This document shows, in pieces, positions 23,080-34,804 of a stretch of 64,000 bases of DNA (its first letter is position 1; the number at the start of each line of letters is the position of its first letter). Under the pieces are notes generated by a model. That model saw only the letters and a program-made list of their open reading frames with translations, was not told where the DNA came from and did not search any database. The position numbers and the translations under genes are program-made. The stretch is from Lophium mytilinum (Eukaryota > Ascomycota > Dothideomycetes > Mytilinidiales > Mytilinidiaceae). The stretch is taken from assembly GCA_010093605.1 (NCBI GenBank), contig MU004185.1:2236539-2300538 (forward strand). The letters run 5' to 3'.

Positions 23080-24043
23080 CATCTTGCCTATTGCCTCTGT
23101 TCCAAGCTGAAACGACCGATATCAGCTTTTACACCCATTTTCAATGCTGGCTATGTTACGACGGTTACTGAGAGTCCTTCCATCGAGTTTCTGTACTTTC
23201 CAGCCGAGATCCGAAACCTTATCTACCCATATCTCCTTCAAGAATTCCATGACGTCGAGATCATAGTGGGCGCGGACAGGAGGTTGAAGGCCTCAGGAGA
23301 GACGAACAATACCTTTAAAGCTCTGAACCACTGCAAGGAAATCCACCGCGAAGCGTCAAGTTTCTGGATGGCCAACAACTCCTTCCGGCTCATCGAACGG
23401 TAGCCCCTCCTTCCATTTCATACCACACTTACTTTGCTCCCTTCTGTCGGAAACCGCTACCGCTCCCTCGTTAAGAGTCTCGGTATACGCAATACTCATA
23501 CACTTTACCGAACACGCGATCTTTGATCATCGCAACGTAGCCCTTGGCAGATTCTCCACAGTCGTCGAGCTTTTGAAGCGCTTCACTCAACTGGAATCTC
23601 TGTATATAGATGTCGAGCCTCTGCACCTGTTTGCTAGACTGGCTTGCGAAGACATCAAGAAGGACGACCTCTGTCCTGTTCTCGAAGACCATGATTGGGA
23701 CGACGACAGCTTGTCAATCCCGGGGAATATACGACCTATGTGGAAGGACTGGATGCAGAAAAACAGATTTCTACAATTGCTTATTCAAGTAGCTAAGCAG
23801 GTCCACCTGAAACACTTGGTGATCAGATGGGTGGATGTCGAGAATAGAAGCTCAACGTGGGAGACGTTAGGCGGATGGCCATGTACAGAACTGTCAATTC
23901 TGTATTTGTGGCGCACACGCACTATCCAACATAGTCTGGAAGAGTTTCTGGAAGGAGAAATCCAGCCTTGTGTTCTGGGATATGGTCCTGGTTCATGTAA
24001 GGTGAGTGACCCTGTCACATGTTACGAGGAGAACTTATGCTAG
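23080..24043 (+). pseudogene. Broken paralogue of the 2EXR-like protein at 20426-22276
   Basis: Aligns with the intact neighbour over most of its middle: FLYFPAEIRNLIY against FLRFPSEVRNMIY, 'FWMANNSFRLIER' against 'FWMANNTFRILER', 'LYIDVEPLHLFARLACED' against 'ICIDIEPLLLLSRQACGD', and a matching 'EIQPCVL' end. The frame is broken by a TAG at 23401-23403, directly after the IER, and by a frameshift near 23485-23500. No suitable GT-AG intron removes either lesion. No ATG precedes the conserved part in frame. The C-terminal repeat region is absent. Most likely a decayed tandem duplicate. Confidence 0.72.
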
Positions 24044-25003
24044 GTACCGAGCGGAGTCGAGCGAGAAGCGTGAAAACACTTCGACGTGCACTGTATAAGC
24101 GACGACGGGGCAGGAGACTGACCTGCCGCTATCGAAGACGACTAAGACAGGCCCGAGAGATGTAAGTATAGGGGAAGGCAGGTCTTGGTATGTATAAGGG
24201 AACGACTGTTACAAATAGTATGAAAATAGACCCCATCCGAGGCTGACAACAGACTCCGTCATGGGCACCGATATAGCCTCTAAGCCTGAAATCGGTAGAG
24301 GGTGTTTATGGAGAATATTGAGGGAGATCTACGATCGGCTGCACCTAGAAGGTAAGACATGAGTACAATAAGAAAGCTAACAAGACTCTTAGATATAATG
24401 ATTTAGATATCAGCCTGAAAAATAATAAAACTCAAGTTGAAGCTTGGTCTCACGGTTTGAAGCATGGATCGAGGCAGTATACTGCTTCTCTGGTTACTGC
24501 GGCACCACCGAATAAGATAGTTCGGAAAATAAGAGCTTCGTATATATATATACCTCTAAAACGTGGAGCATCATACTACACTGTGAAATACATATGAATC
24601 ACTACCCCCTTGTCAATGAAAGCATACGCGCTTATTGCGAATAATGTATATTAGGGAACTACTCGGTTTGAGTGGACGGTTAAGGAGGCGTCGAACACGC
24701 TGGAACAAGCCTCGTAACGCTTCCATCGCACGTGTATAAACGTATTTCCAATAGCGCTGGAACGCTGTTCATGTAAGGAAATACCTAGTAGATTGTTCTC
24801 TGTTTGCTTGTTGATGAAAATACCAGGAACTCGGCAACACCGATTCTGATCTCACATCCCCGCCTCCTTGCGACATCGGGAAGCTCGGACCCTGACAAAT
24901 GGCGCCCCACCAATATACATGTCCTCTAAAGTACCTAACTTCCTTTGACTCACTATAATGCAATAACCTTCCCTTCCATATATCTTGCCTTACATCTACC
25001 ATC
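24044..25003. other. Intergenic, promoter of the ChaC-like gene
   Basis: 960 bp without a supported gene. Contains a short (TA)n run at about 24540-24552. A pyrimidine-rich leader directly precedes the ATG at 25004. Confidence 0.5.
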
Positions 25004-26185
25004 ATGGCGGATGATAGCTTCGGTGCATACGACGACTTCTGGCTTTTCGGCTACGGGTACGTATTACCCATCTCAACTCCAGCTATTGCCCGTAACTTTC
25101 GGCCTACTTAGAGACTAATGCACGCTACATAGGAGTCTGATATGGAAGCCACCACCACATTATGGTAAGACCAGCAGCCGTTCCAATACACTGAAAGCAG
25201 CGTTTCGAACGATATGGGCTGATTTCTAATTGGATTCAAGATCAAAGAGTTCCCGGCTATATCGAGGGCTATGTGCGGCGATTCTGGCAGGCACGTACCC
25301 TTCACTTTTAATCTGCCACTCACAAGTAGGCTGCGTAGACGGTATTGAACTGAGGCTAATGGGGAATCATATAGGCAAGGTTCGTGTCTATCACGTGACA
25401 TATAAGAAGACTAAATAGAAGCTAATTTACGAGAAGCGAGGATCACCGCGGCACTCCCGAAGCACCAGGACGAGTCGTCACCTTGATTGATCGCGCGCAT
25501 TGGGAGACGCTTGTGGATGAGGTTGGTGTTCCTACGAACTCATCTCCATCTCTTATCACCCCATATCTGTCACCCATATCTATCACTATGTCTCATTCTT
25601 CTTTCCTCTTCCGACTTCTTGCCCCTCTCTCCCTACCACTGCGCACAAACTGTAACAGCGCTACAGCACCCCTCCCCCCACCTCACCTGGGGCGCTGCCT
25701 ACCACATCCCTCAGCAGCACGTCGCCGAAGTCCGCAACTACCTCGACATCCGCGAGATCAACGGGTACAGTATCCAATACACGCCCTTCCACCCCTCTCA
25801 CAGCGCCGCCGACCCTTCGCCCCCAAAGCCGATCAAGTGTCTGGTTTACATCGGCCTGCCCTCGAACCCGCAGTTCCTCGGCCCGCAAGACCCGCAAGAA
25901 CTCGCGGCGCATATCCTGAAGTCGCGGGGGCCGAGCGGGGAGAATAGGGAGTATCTCTTTATGCTGGAAGAGGCGTTGCTGGGGCTGAGTCCGGAGAGTG
26001 GAGATGGACATGTTAGTGATTTGGTAGCGAGGAGTAGGGAGATTGAGGCGGAAGAGAAGGTTAAGAAGGGGGTACATGGGGAAAATGGGGATGCAAAGGA
26101 CGCCGATGGGAGAAGAGCAGATATTGGCGGGGCGGAGTTGCATAAGGTTGGTAGTACAGAGGAGCAGGAGGAAGTTGAGAAGTAG
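25004..26185 (+). CDS. GCG1: ChaC-type glutathione-specific gamma-glutamylcyclotransferase (247 aa)
   Basis: Cytosolic enzyme that cleaves glutathione to 5-oxoproline and Cys-Gly. Seen in sequence: FGYGSLIWKPPP (the GYGSLI substrate loop), the YVRRFWQASEDHRGTPEAPGR block and WGAAYHIP. A YLDIREINGY segment follows with the expected catalytic Glu, then the family's LVYIGLPSNPQFLG and EEALLGLSPESGDGHVSDL. Exons: 25004-25056, 25133-25164, 25241-25290, 25375-25379, 25437-25521, 25667-26185. The fourth exon is only 5 nt (GCAAG) and is needed to keep the frame and encode the conserved Ala-Ser. The intron before it starts with GC (CAG|GCACGT). The C-terminal tail is charged and poorly conserved. Confidence 0.88.
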
Positions 26186-26900
26186 AGATTTGCGAAATAA
26201 GAGTCCACGAAGTCGGGAGAGCGGGGCCGGAATGTCCCAGGTGATGGGGTCGAAATCGTTGCTTTGGGCGTGGTTGATGCTATCGGACTATTCGTGGAGA
26301 ACGCGTCTTGTCCCCCGCGACTGCGGTGTGTCGAGAGCCATATTCTTGTCCGATTAGAATAGACCCTGCTAGAACTAGTACGATTGTAAAGCAAAGGTGA
26401 CTTTTGGAAACGATCATTCGGCTGAACGCAAGACCCCTTCGTTAATCAAAGTTGAAATTTCCTGTGTGACCTTTCACTGCTACGGCAGTACCTCCTGAGC
26501 CCGAGTAATAGACGGAACCGATCTCGGGGTTAGTGCCATCGGATTAAAACATTGTCATCGGCGGCTGTCTCGTATCGTATTTTGGTTTTGACCCAAGAGG
26601 CTCCATCCATATTGCGACGAAAAGATGACACTAAAACAGGCAAGGTATCAAATTCGTGAATCATTAATGAGGAATTTTCCTTCCAGAAGCGTTCTAGCAA
26701 CACTGGGTGCGCCTAGGTATTATAGTCGTAATTCGTGATGGATAAAAGTTCGTCTCGTTCGTTATGGACTGAGCGGTATGCGGGTTCACTGGTAGGCCAA
26801 GGGGTTTGAGTCTCTTGAAGCTAACATCTAGAAAGCATAGTCAGAATCTGTGCTGAAAAGTTTGATTCTCAACGACGCGAACACGCGGGGGAGGAGTCGT
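26186..26900. other. Intergenic between convergent genes
   Basis: About 715 bp between the ChaC-like gene and the minus-strand regulator. No ORF of interest. Confidence 0.5.
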
Positions 26901-29186
26901 TCAAGGTGTGATACGGACATAGAATAACCCAGCGTCGTATAATCCTTCATCTCCGAACACGCTAGCTCCGATCGGTTTGGGGATTATTGGCCCTTCGAAG
27001 TCGAACCAGGTCTTCGTCTGCCAACGGTGGTAGTCCACGTCGGGAACCTGGAATTGGAGCGGTCCGGTGGAGTATATATCGGTCGATATTGCTAATGGCC
27101 CGAGCCTAGTGGATGCAACGGTTAAGGATGAGTATTGACTCTGAGTGGGAGGTGTTGGCGATCCTCTAACCTGAGCAGGGAGATCTCGTCCCATAATCGC
27201 TTGGCCGCTGGGTTGAGTTTGAAGCCCACCCATACGCATTGCTGTAAGCGCGCAATCAAGGCGCAAGATGATGCTATTCCGAACTCACCGCAAGCTACAG
27301 TGAGTTGGCGTATGAACCAAGAAAAGTCGTGAGCCCCGAGGGTGGCGATGGCGCCGATGGATAGGATCCAGAGAAGAAGATCCGGACTGGCCATCCAATC
27401 TTGACGACATATAGCCCTGAGAGCTTCTTGCAGTCGTATGCTCAGGGGAAAGTGTAGATAGTGTGGTTCAGCATTGGGCGACACTGCTTCCGAGACCCCA
27501 ACAACGAAGATTAGGAGTGCGATACAAAGTGCTTCTTCGATTGGCATGCGAACGGATTCGGCATTTGAGTCGTTGCGCAGCCAACGGAGGAACAGGCATT
27601 CGAGTACGCTGGAATGGTTTTGGATGTCGAGGGGGTCTAGAGGACAGGCTGGATCTTCGAACCACGCATTGAGGTCCGCCGCGAAGTTGAGCAAATCGTC
27701 GACGAGTTCGATGAGAGAATCTCTAATGTTGGCCGCTCGGCAGAGGTTGATGAAGTGCTGCGAGATGCCTGGTCGGTAGGCGGATGAGTTCGGATTTCGT
27801 GATGAATGTGTGGGATCAAGGGGTGAGAGGTACGGGGGCTCGAAAGAAGCAATGGCATGTGCCGTGCTATGCCTGTTTGCTCAGTCAGCACTGCTATCCG
27901 GTTTGGGAATACAAGTCGGACCACAACGCACCAAAGTATAAAGGCTTGTAGACATCGGTGAGTCCTGATTGCTCTTAGTCCTCCCCGCAGTTCTACCATG
28001 CGTCGCAAGCCATTTAGATGGATCATGCGCTGATTGGGCTCCTCTCCTTCGCCGGATGTCTCGTCGTGGAAGAATGGCAGCAACAGGCTTTCTTCAACGC
28101 ACAGCAGGTTGAACACCGCCGCAATATTACCATCTGAAATACCCAGCTCGGGGTCTGAGAGTGCTGCGTTTATCGCAGCTACAGCCTGCGCCTTGTGATA
28201 TACGATGCTGAAGTAAGAACCCTTGCCTACAATATATAAATGCACGGCTGCAGCGCACAACAAGCTGTGCATGAAGGCGCTATTCCCCAGGGCTCTACCA
28301 AACCAGTCCGTCCTTATCAGGTCTGATTGATGACGTATGTCAACGGCGATTGTGCCAGGTGACATAACAGAAAGAACTGCAGCTTGCCGTTAGTGCCTAT
28401 GCAAGCGTGTAAGGTGCTGGCTGAAACAAGACATCATTCGTGGGGGAGCGAAAGTAGCCGAAATATCCTGCTGGCGCGACATGGACAAGTCTTTAAGAAC
28501 GGGTGGTTCGCCAGACTTTCATGGGCGAGAGGCCCACAGAACTTGCTCCCGCGAAGCAGATCTGCAAGCCCCAACAACAGGTCCCTCCAGCCTCTCGCAT
28601 ATGTGGTACACAGCAACGAATATGCAGACTTACAGTGAGTTAGGAGTTCTGAAACCCTAGAGTCTACCTCAACAGGGAAGCTCCCGAAGGGGTCCAGGAG
28701 CCCTTCCGAGACGATGCCGGCAGTTCGAAACGAAGCACTAGGTGGGAGCAGGATGCACCGGGGACATAGAGACTGGCCTGGCTGACAAGTAAAAATCTGG
28801 CACTCGATGCACACAGTCTGCTTGGACAAGAAGACGCTGTTGTCGGTATAGGAGCCATACTGTGCATACTCAATATCACCAACGCTGGGAAGATCGGCAG
28901 GCGTTTGCGGCGTTGTTGGCTGGGTCAAGGGCGCATCAGGTGTGCCGACACTCGCTGAATCAGAGCTCCTCCTAGCTGAGGCTTGTTTGCCGGCATTTTT
29001 ACTTGTTGACCATGGGCGCTCCCTTCGGGCGCGTTGCATGACAAATGAACGAGCATTGCGACGACCTTGGCGGGAACCTTGCGCGGGCTTGGAGGAGTCG
29101 ATGAAGAGGAAGGCCTGCGGAGGTTGCGCTTGCTGCTGGCTTGACTTCTCCTTGCCCTTGGATGGGATGCCCTTCCGGTCCTCCAT
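26901..29186 (-). CDS. Fungal_trans_2-type (C6-regulator-like C-terminal domain) protein (634 aa)
   Basis: Belongs to the fungal-specific family with a Fungal_trans_2/'tachykinin family' architecture. An N-terminal FLFIDSSKP block is followed by an Arg-rich stretch (residues about 26-60). Then comes a Cys-containing linker (CIECQIFTCQ...CPRC, about 124-142) and the LLDPFGSFPVEV entry to the large helical domain. I place four exons: 29186-28634, 28376-27932, 27872-27171 and 27105-26901. Introns are 28633-28377 (257 nt, unusually long here), 27931-27873 and 27170-27106. Joining them gives ELLTHFLSVMSPG and LQAFILWHSTAHAIASFEPP, as expected for the family. No complete Zn2Cys6 cluster is visible at the N-terminus, so DNA binding is uncertain. 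Confidence 0.75.
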
Positions 29187-30486
29187 CGTCTCTCCGCATC
29201 CAGGGCTCCACGGAAAGGCTTTAAGAAAGGTAGAAGAGGGGATTTGGGACGGGTAAGGCCAAGATAGCGCTTTTGTGGAAAAGTAGCCCAGGATTGCCTA
29301 TTTGATGCACATGGTGCGTTGAACTTGAGCCCGTAGCTGCTGATCGAAACGATGGCGGTACTGAGGCGTGGAGGGGCGACAGTTAACATTGCCCGTATGG
29401 GGTTAGCCCCTGAGGCGCATTGCCGTCCGGATGGCTGGGGTAGAGTAGTTGCAGCCGAAGTGGCGCGCGTGTCTGGGCCACTGTACCTGGATTCAGCCTT
29501 GCGTTGGGCTCGATATTCTCGCCATGGTCCTCGGAGGGTGAGATTTCTGTATGATTGTCAGCGTTTCTTTGTCGAAGTCTTTCTACGTCCCTCTACCTAG
29601 GGCGAAGTACTCATGAAGGACGCTTTGCTGCAGCGACTAGCTGACGGATGCACAATTCGCCTTCAAAAGAACATTACGGACTTCTGCTTGGTTGGTCGGT
29701 AAGGAACACCACCGTGGGGAGGGGTCGATCCATGCCCAGACGCCCCAGTTGCAGGAGGAGAGATGCAGAGAGGATGGACCCCGGGTCGAAGGCGAGAAAG
29801 AGACAGTGGATGCGCTATGCCGAGAGTAGATAGGTGTGAACTGACGTCGAGACTAACGGGTGTCATCATCAATCAAGCAACTTGTAAGAGAGGCCTCCAT
29901 TTTGATATTTGGATTGCGTGTTTTCAAGAGCCATACTGGAAAACTTCCACAGGTCTCCTCGACAATCGCTGACAACATGGCCAGGTAAGGCTGAGCATCA
30001 ATGTCACGGCTCGTATCTCCCGATCAACATTCATAGGCTTCAGGTCGGCGTGCATATGGCGTGTCGTCTTGTTATCTTCCTCCAATGGTCTTTTGTCTTT
30101 GAGATCGAACAAGCACGTGAGGTTCAAGAGGTTGCGGGGATGGGAGAGACGTTGACCATATGGTTTTCCTAAATGGGTTAGCTTGCATGCTTTGGATCGG
30201 GATCCAATTCATGGACATCGCCGTCTAATACGTGTACATAAACGCATATTCGGCAACCCGGTAACTTTACAGACCATTCATAACGGCTGAGATAAGTGTT
30301 TGCCAGCTTGTTGAGACGATTTGAGATACACCTCTAACCATGGTAGTCACCATAAGCTTCCGTATGCCCTTAAATCAGCGTGACAGAAGAACCTTCACAT
30401 ATTTAGAGCGCGCCAGGGAGTACTCTGGAACAAATATACTTAGATCAGGCCAAAAGCAAAGCCAGTGATCAATGCGGTTGACATTC

Positions 30487-30492
30487 CAAGGT
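30487..30492 (+). promoter_or_regulatory. CAAGGT, candidate zinc-responsive (ZafA/Zap1-type) site
   Basis: Exact CAAGGT about 250 bp upstream of the zinc transporter ATG. This hexamer is the core reported for the Aspergillus ZafA regulator. A six-base match alone is weak, but a second copy lies nearby. Confidence 0.35.
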
Positions 30493-30594
30493 CGATAGTC
30501 CAGCACATGCCCATCACGTGATATCTGAAGCACGTTTCGCCTGTTTCCGGCATTGACAACTCTGCCGAGCTATCATTAGCACAAGATCCTTGGA

Positions 30595-30600
30595 ACCTTG
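30595..30600 (-). promoter_or_regulatory. ACCTTG (CAAGGT on the minus strand), second candidate zinc-responsive site
   Basis: Opposite orientation to the site at 30487 and about 140 bp before the ATG at 30738. It lies within TGGAACCTTGAA, which also resembles half of the yeast zinc-responsive element ACCTTNAAGGT. Confidence 0.4.
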
Positions 30601-30737
30601 AATCTCGTCCTCTCCACGTATATCCAGTCGGCACGCTTCACTCTGAACAGGGCGAACCGCTGCCGAGAGGATGCGCGTGCGGTTGTCTTCTTTGAGCGCC
30701 TGCACTTCTTCCGTCCGTTACCTCCGCCTCTCAAAAT

Positions 30738-32255
30738 ATGTCACATTATGACGGGACCAATCCCGCAAATCGTACGTTCAAGCCCCCATTGCTTAACCTG
30801 CTTCGCAACAATGACTGACCATACCATCTGTCAATCTAGGCCTAGCATGGTCCGAAGTCCCGACTCATATCCTTCGCGCCGAGCTGCAACGACGACAAGA
30901 CGACGAAGAACCTCCGGCATGTGGGACAAAAGGAGGGAAAGGACACTATAACACCGCGGCGCATGTGGCCGCGCTGATAATAATACTCACTCTGAGCACG
31001 GCGGGTGTGTTCTGGCGCGACCACAAGCCGACGGTTGAAGAAGTACTGATTTGCGACAGCATGCTCTTTTCCGATCATCGTCCGCCGTTTCCCACGCCTC
31101 CACGTCCCTCACCAGATCCTCTTCCTCTCGCGACACTTTGGCACCGGAGTCCTAATAGCGACTGCTTTCGTCCACCTCCTCCCGACCGCGTTTCAATCAT
31201 TAACGGACCCATGCCTCCCTCACTTCTGGAACCAGGGTTATCCGGCCATGCCCGGCCTCATCGCCATGACCTCGGTCTTGATAGTTGTGGGGATAGAGAT
31301 GTTTTTTGCGTCGCGAGGGGCCGGTCATGTCCACTCGACGGACTATGATGCGTTCCCAGGGGACGATACTGAGCACCAAGCATTTCGAGATAGCCACCCA
31401 CGGCCACCGCATAAACGCAGCAACAGCTTTGGGAGATTTAGATCAGGCAGTTATGGCCATCCTCCAGATATCGTACTCCACGATATAGCAGAGTCGTCTG
31501 AGAGCTTGATAGCCGGGCGGTCACCCTCGGTCCCCACGACATCTCCACTTCCACCAACAACAGACAAGAGAGATTCCGTAGATGAGGAGGACGATTCAGA
31601 TCTCGACCTCGAGGAACTGCACCCCATACCCGGCGATGACGACGAATCCGGCCTCTTAAACGGCAACTCGAAACCTCGGGGGTTCGCCAACCGCCATAAT
31701 CATAATCATAACCCTAATCACATACCAGGAGCGACCAACCCCGACGACCTTACCGAAGCCCAGCAAAAGAAGCTATTCCTTCAATGCATGCTCCTAGAAG
31801 CCGGCATCCTCTTCCACAGTGTCTTCATCGGTATGGCTCTCTCCGTCGCAGTTGGCACCTCTTTCGTTGTGCTCCTAGTCGCCATCTCCTTCCATCAAAC
31901 TTTCGAAGGGCTGGCTCTAGGAGCGCGCATCGCAGCTCTCCGCTTTGACCCATCGTCTCCGAAACCCTGGCTTATGGCTCTCGCGTATGGCACTACCACG
32001 CCGATCGGACAAGCTATCGGACTCGGAATCCATAATTTGTATGACCCGGCAAGCCAGACAGGCCTGCTTATGGTCGGAGTCATGAATGCGATTAGTAGCG
32101 GACTCTTGCTCTTTGCGGGCCTGGTTGAGCTGTTAGCGGAGGATTTCTTGAGCGACGACAGCTACGTGACGCTTTATGGGCGGCGGCGAATAGAAGCCTG
32201 CGCAGCAGTCGTTGGTGGAGCTCTTCTAATGGCGCTGGTAGGTGCGTGGGCATAA
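30738..32255 (+). CDS. ZIP-family plasma-membrane zinc transporter (464 aa)
   Basis: Imports Zn2+ (possibly Fe2+) into the cytosol; similar to yeast Zrt1/Zrt2 and Aspergillus Zrf proteins. Exons: 30738-30771, 30840-31004, 31060-32255. The splices give a hydrophobic first helix (AAHVAALIIILTLSTA), then CSFPIIVRRF, then the family motif FLSRHFGTGVLIATAFVHLLPTAF. Between helices 3 and 4 lies a long acidic loop ending in a His-rich metal-binding run (NRHNHNHNPNH, about residue 276). Signature metal-site helices follow: ILFHSVFIGMALSV (about 318) and ISFHQTFEGLALG. The protein ends in a hydrophobic helix, as in the family. Two CAAGGT sites upstream suggest control by zinc starvation. Confidence 0.9.
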
Positions 32256-33444
32256 GTATATTGGATCACTTTGCGATTTCGTTGCGGTCTTTACCAGCAT
32301 GGCACCGGCGCATTTGGTGTATCCTAGGATATATATGGACGACCTCACGGTTGAATCTTGACATGTGCTTTTTCCACCACGTATGCATTGAAGAATAGCA
32401 TTGTCCCAATAAAGAGAGCGTTCATGTGCATAAGCTCAATCCGATTGTTAGGCAGGCTTCTACTGGGCTCATCTCTGAGACAAATCTGGAAAAGGAATGC
32501 GCTCCACTCCGGCTGCTGGTCAACCTGGACTATATCACGTGACTGTCATCGGGAGCAGGCCTCCATGCTTACCTCGTACCTACGTACCAATGCCTTCGCC
32601 TCTCGTGCAACAGTACATGAACCTAATAGATCCTCAGGGCAAAGTGGAGCCATCACGCAGTATCTCAAGTCCCAATCTCGGGTCTGTATATGCACTCAAA
32701 GCCTTGATGCCTGCAGTTTTAAATATATGCGTGCCTCCTGTGTCTATTTTTATCTATAAATAGCCTAAGTGGCCCCGAGATTTTCATTGCTCCGATCTTT
32801 TCTCCACATGTGGGCCCTATGGAATCCTGCGTGCTTCGCCTCCATGGCGTTGCAACCCGTGATAATTTAGTGCCAAGACAGCGCCTCCCGTCGTCGATCT
32901 TCGCAACATCGCGCGTGAACGAGGCCACCACTCCAGCGCTCCCGTCTCACCACGCCCACCAAAGCCACGAAGAACTCGTACATGTTTGCGCACTCCAGCG
33001 GAGCAATCCCGAGGGGTCCAGCGTCCCCCTGGCGTGACGTACGGAAGGGAGGGCTGGGGTCGGGTAGGGAGGCTGGGACACGGGGCGTTTGAAACACCAT
33101 GTGGCTGGTGCCGCGTCTGTGGAAGCCAATTCGCGTCACTGTATGGAGCAGCTCTGCGGGCTATGCCCTGGCTAGCGCTGATGTAACGGGCGCCTGGTAT
33201 TGATCGCAGCGATCCACTGATGTCTCATATGCAGAAAGGCTGCCATGCTTTGCGCGGTATAAAGGCAAACCCGCTCTCAGCTTTCCTAAGACATCGTCAC
33301 TACATCCCTCAACACCACTCCAATCTCTCTACTACTCTTCACTACTCTCGCTTTAATACAAGTACTGAATACTCTCACTCACTGCTTGACTACCTCAAAC
33401 CTCCAACTCTTCCACCTTCTAAAATATCGCACATCTCCGCCACA
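32256..33444. other. Intergenic, promoter of the GPI-type protein gene
   Basis: 1.19 kb. Several overlapping ORFs on both strands lack domains or a good start. A CT-rich leader (33290-33440) precedes the ATG at 33445. No gene called. Confidence 0.5.
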
Positions 33445-34119
33445 ATGAAGACCTTCACAGCGACCGCCCTCCTCGCAACCCTCCTCTCCACCGCCTCCGC
33501 CGCGACCGTCACCCTCCAAACAACCCAGTGCCTGCAATCCGTCGACCTCGAAACCTTCACCGTCACCCTCGGCGAGCTCTACACCCAAGAACGTACGTTT
33601 TACCCCCCTCTCCCCTTCTCCCATCTTCCTACTAACACCTGACCCACAGTAAAAGAAGTCTGCGGCATCAAACTCCTCTCCGCCTCCGGCACCCCCCTCT
33701 CCGCCATCTCCTGCCACGCCTTCAAAGACGCCGCCGGCACCGGCTCCGGCTCCGCCCTCTTCAACTCCACCTCGCCCGCCCTCATCGCCACAAACCCCGT
33801 GCAGGTGGGCTCGGTGCTGTGCGTCAGCACCGCCGCGACTGCGAGCGGGAGCTTGGTACCTAAAAGCTTGGGCAACGCGACTACGCCGACGGGGTTCGTG
33901 TCGAGCGCGTTCCCGATCGGCACGGGCGTACCGAGCGGGTTGAGCACTGGGGTTAGGAATGGGACGGTTACGGCGACGTTGACGAGGACGCCGACGGTTA
34001 CGAAGAGTGGCCCGACGGGGACCCAGTCGGGGAGTGATGTGACGAGCACGGGTGGGGCGGCGGTGGCGACGCTGGGGTTTGCGGCCGGGTTGGTGGGGGT
34101 GGTGGCGATGGTGTTGTAG
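33445..34119 (+). CDS. Small secreted, probably GPI-anchored protein (205 aa)
   Basis: Two exons (33445-33592, 33650-34119) with a 57-nt GT-AG intron whose branch site is CTAAC. It starts with a clear signal peptide (Lys then a hydrophobic Ala/Leu/Thr core, cleavage near residue 19, SAA). The first 100 residues hold four Cys (one in each of TTQCLQ, KEVCGI, ISCHAF and SVLCVS), which could form two disulfides. A Ser/Thr/Gly-rich, likely O-glycosylated stalk follows. The C-terminus is a hydrophobic Ala/Val/Leu tail preceded by small residues, as for a GPI signal. The Cys spacing differs from the CFEM pattern. Function unknown; cell-surface location inferred. Confidence 0.82.
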
Positions 34120-34804
34120 GGAGGCGCTTTGGCATAATGCGTTGGGACTGGAAAATGGTTACGGTAATGGCATTGCATAGCATGGGATTGGGTAATTGGG
34201 GATATTGCATTGGGACGGCGTTTTTGGGTAGGGCTTGCCTATGATAGAATAGGCGTGTTGTGATATGATAATGAAGGTGTGTGCGAAACACACTTCCTAC
34301 ACGCATTCGAGTACACAGATTGAGCTTTATGTGGTGTTGTTGACGATCTCTACAGGGCTAACAGCTAGCTCGATATTTATTAGAGGTAGTATGCTTCACC
34401 CCGTTGAACAAAAAATCTTCTCATGTAGTCAGATTCGTGACTCTGTTCCCTTCACTTAACCGCCTAGGCCACGAAAAATTGCAGACGCAGAGGAGACGTA
34501 TTGTGTGCTCCAACAAAAAGGCGTCACAGTTTTGACTGCGTAGGAAAGAAATTTAATAGACGCGGGGTGGGACTCGGCGTGGCACCTTGAGATATTGTCT
34601 ACGGTTCGATTCGTAACTCTTTCTCGCAGTTTTAAACAATGAGGTCCACAAGACGTCCTGAATTACAGGGGACGCATTGTTAGAAAGAGTCACATATCTA
34701 ACCGTGGTCGAGTTATTGGATTGACGCTGTAGGGTGTTCTACGCGACGTGGTTACTTCTTACACCGAGAAGATAGAACTAGGGCTGGGGTAAAGTATCTC
34801 AGTA
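34120..34804. other. Intergenic, left flank of the transposon
   Basis: About 685 bp with no ORF called. A tRNA box-A-like string on the minus strand near 34460-34480 does not form a tRNA. Confidence 0.45.

Larger units (their letters stand above)
29187..30737. other. Divergent intergenic region, regulator (-) / zinc transporter (+)
   Basis: 1.55 kb. Holds two CAAGGT-type sites close to the transporter. Short ORFs (for example 29352-29600) have no domain and I do not call them. Confidence 0.5.

Noticed and set aside
24540-24552. (TA)n run as a possible transposon end
   Set aside because: Simple dinucleotide repeat without inverted repeats or coding sequence nearby.
20426-32255. Possible secondary-metabolite gene cluster around the regulator and transporter
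   Set aside because: No polyketide synthase, peptide synthetase, terpene cyclase or tailoring enzymes are present; the transporter is a zinc ZIP protein.
34445-34500. Minus-strand string resembling a tRNA A box (TGGCCTAGGCGGTTAAG)
   Set aside because: No matching B box or acceptor stem pairing could be found; treated as chance or a decayed fragment.
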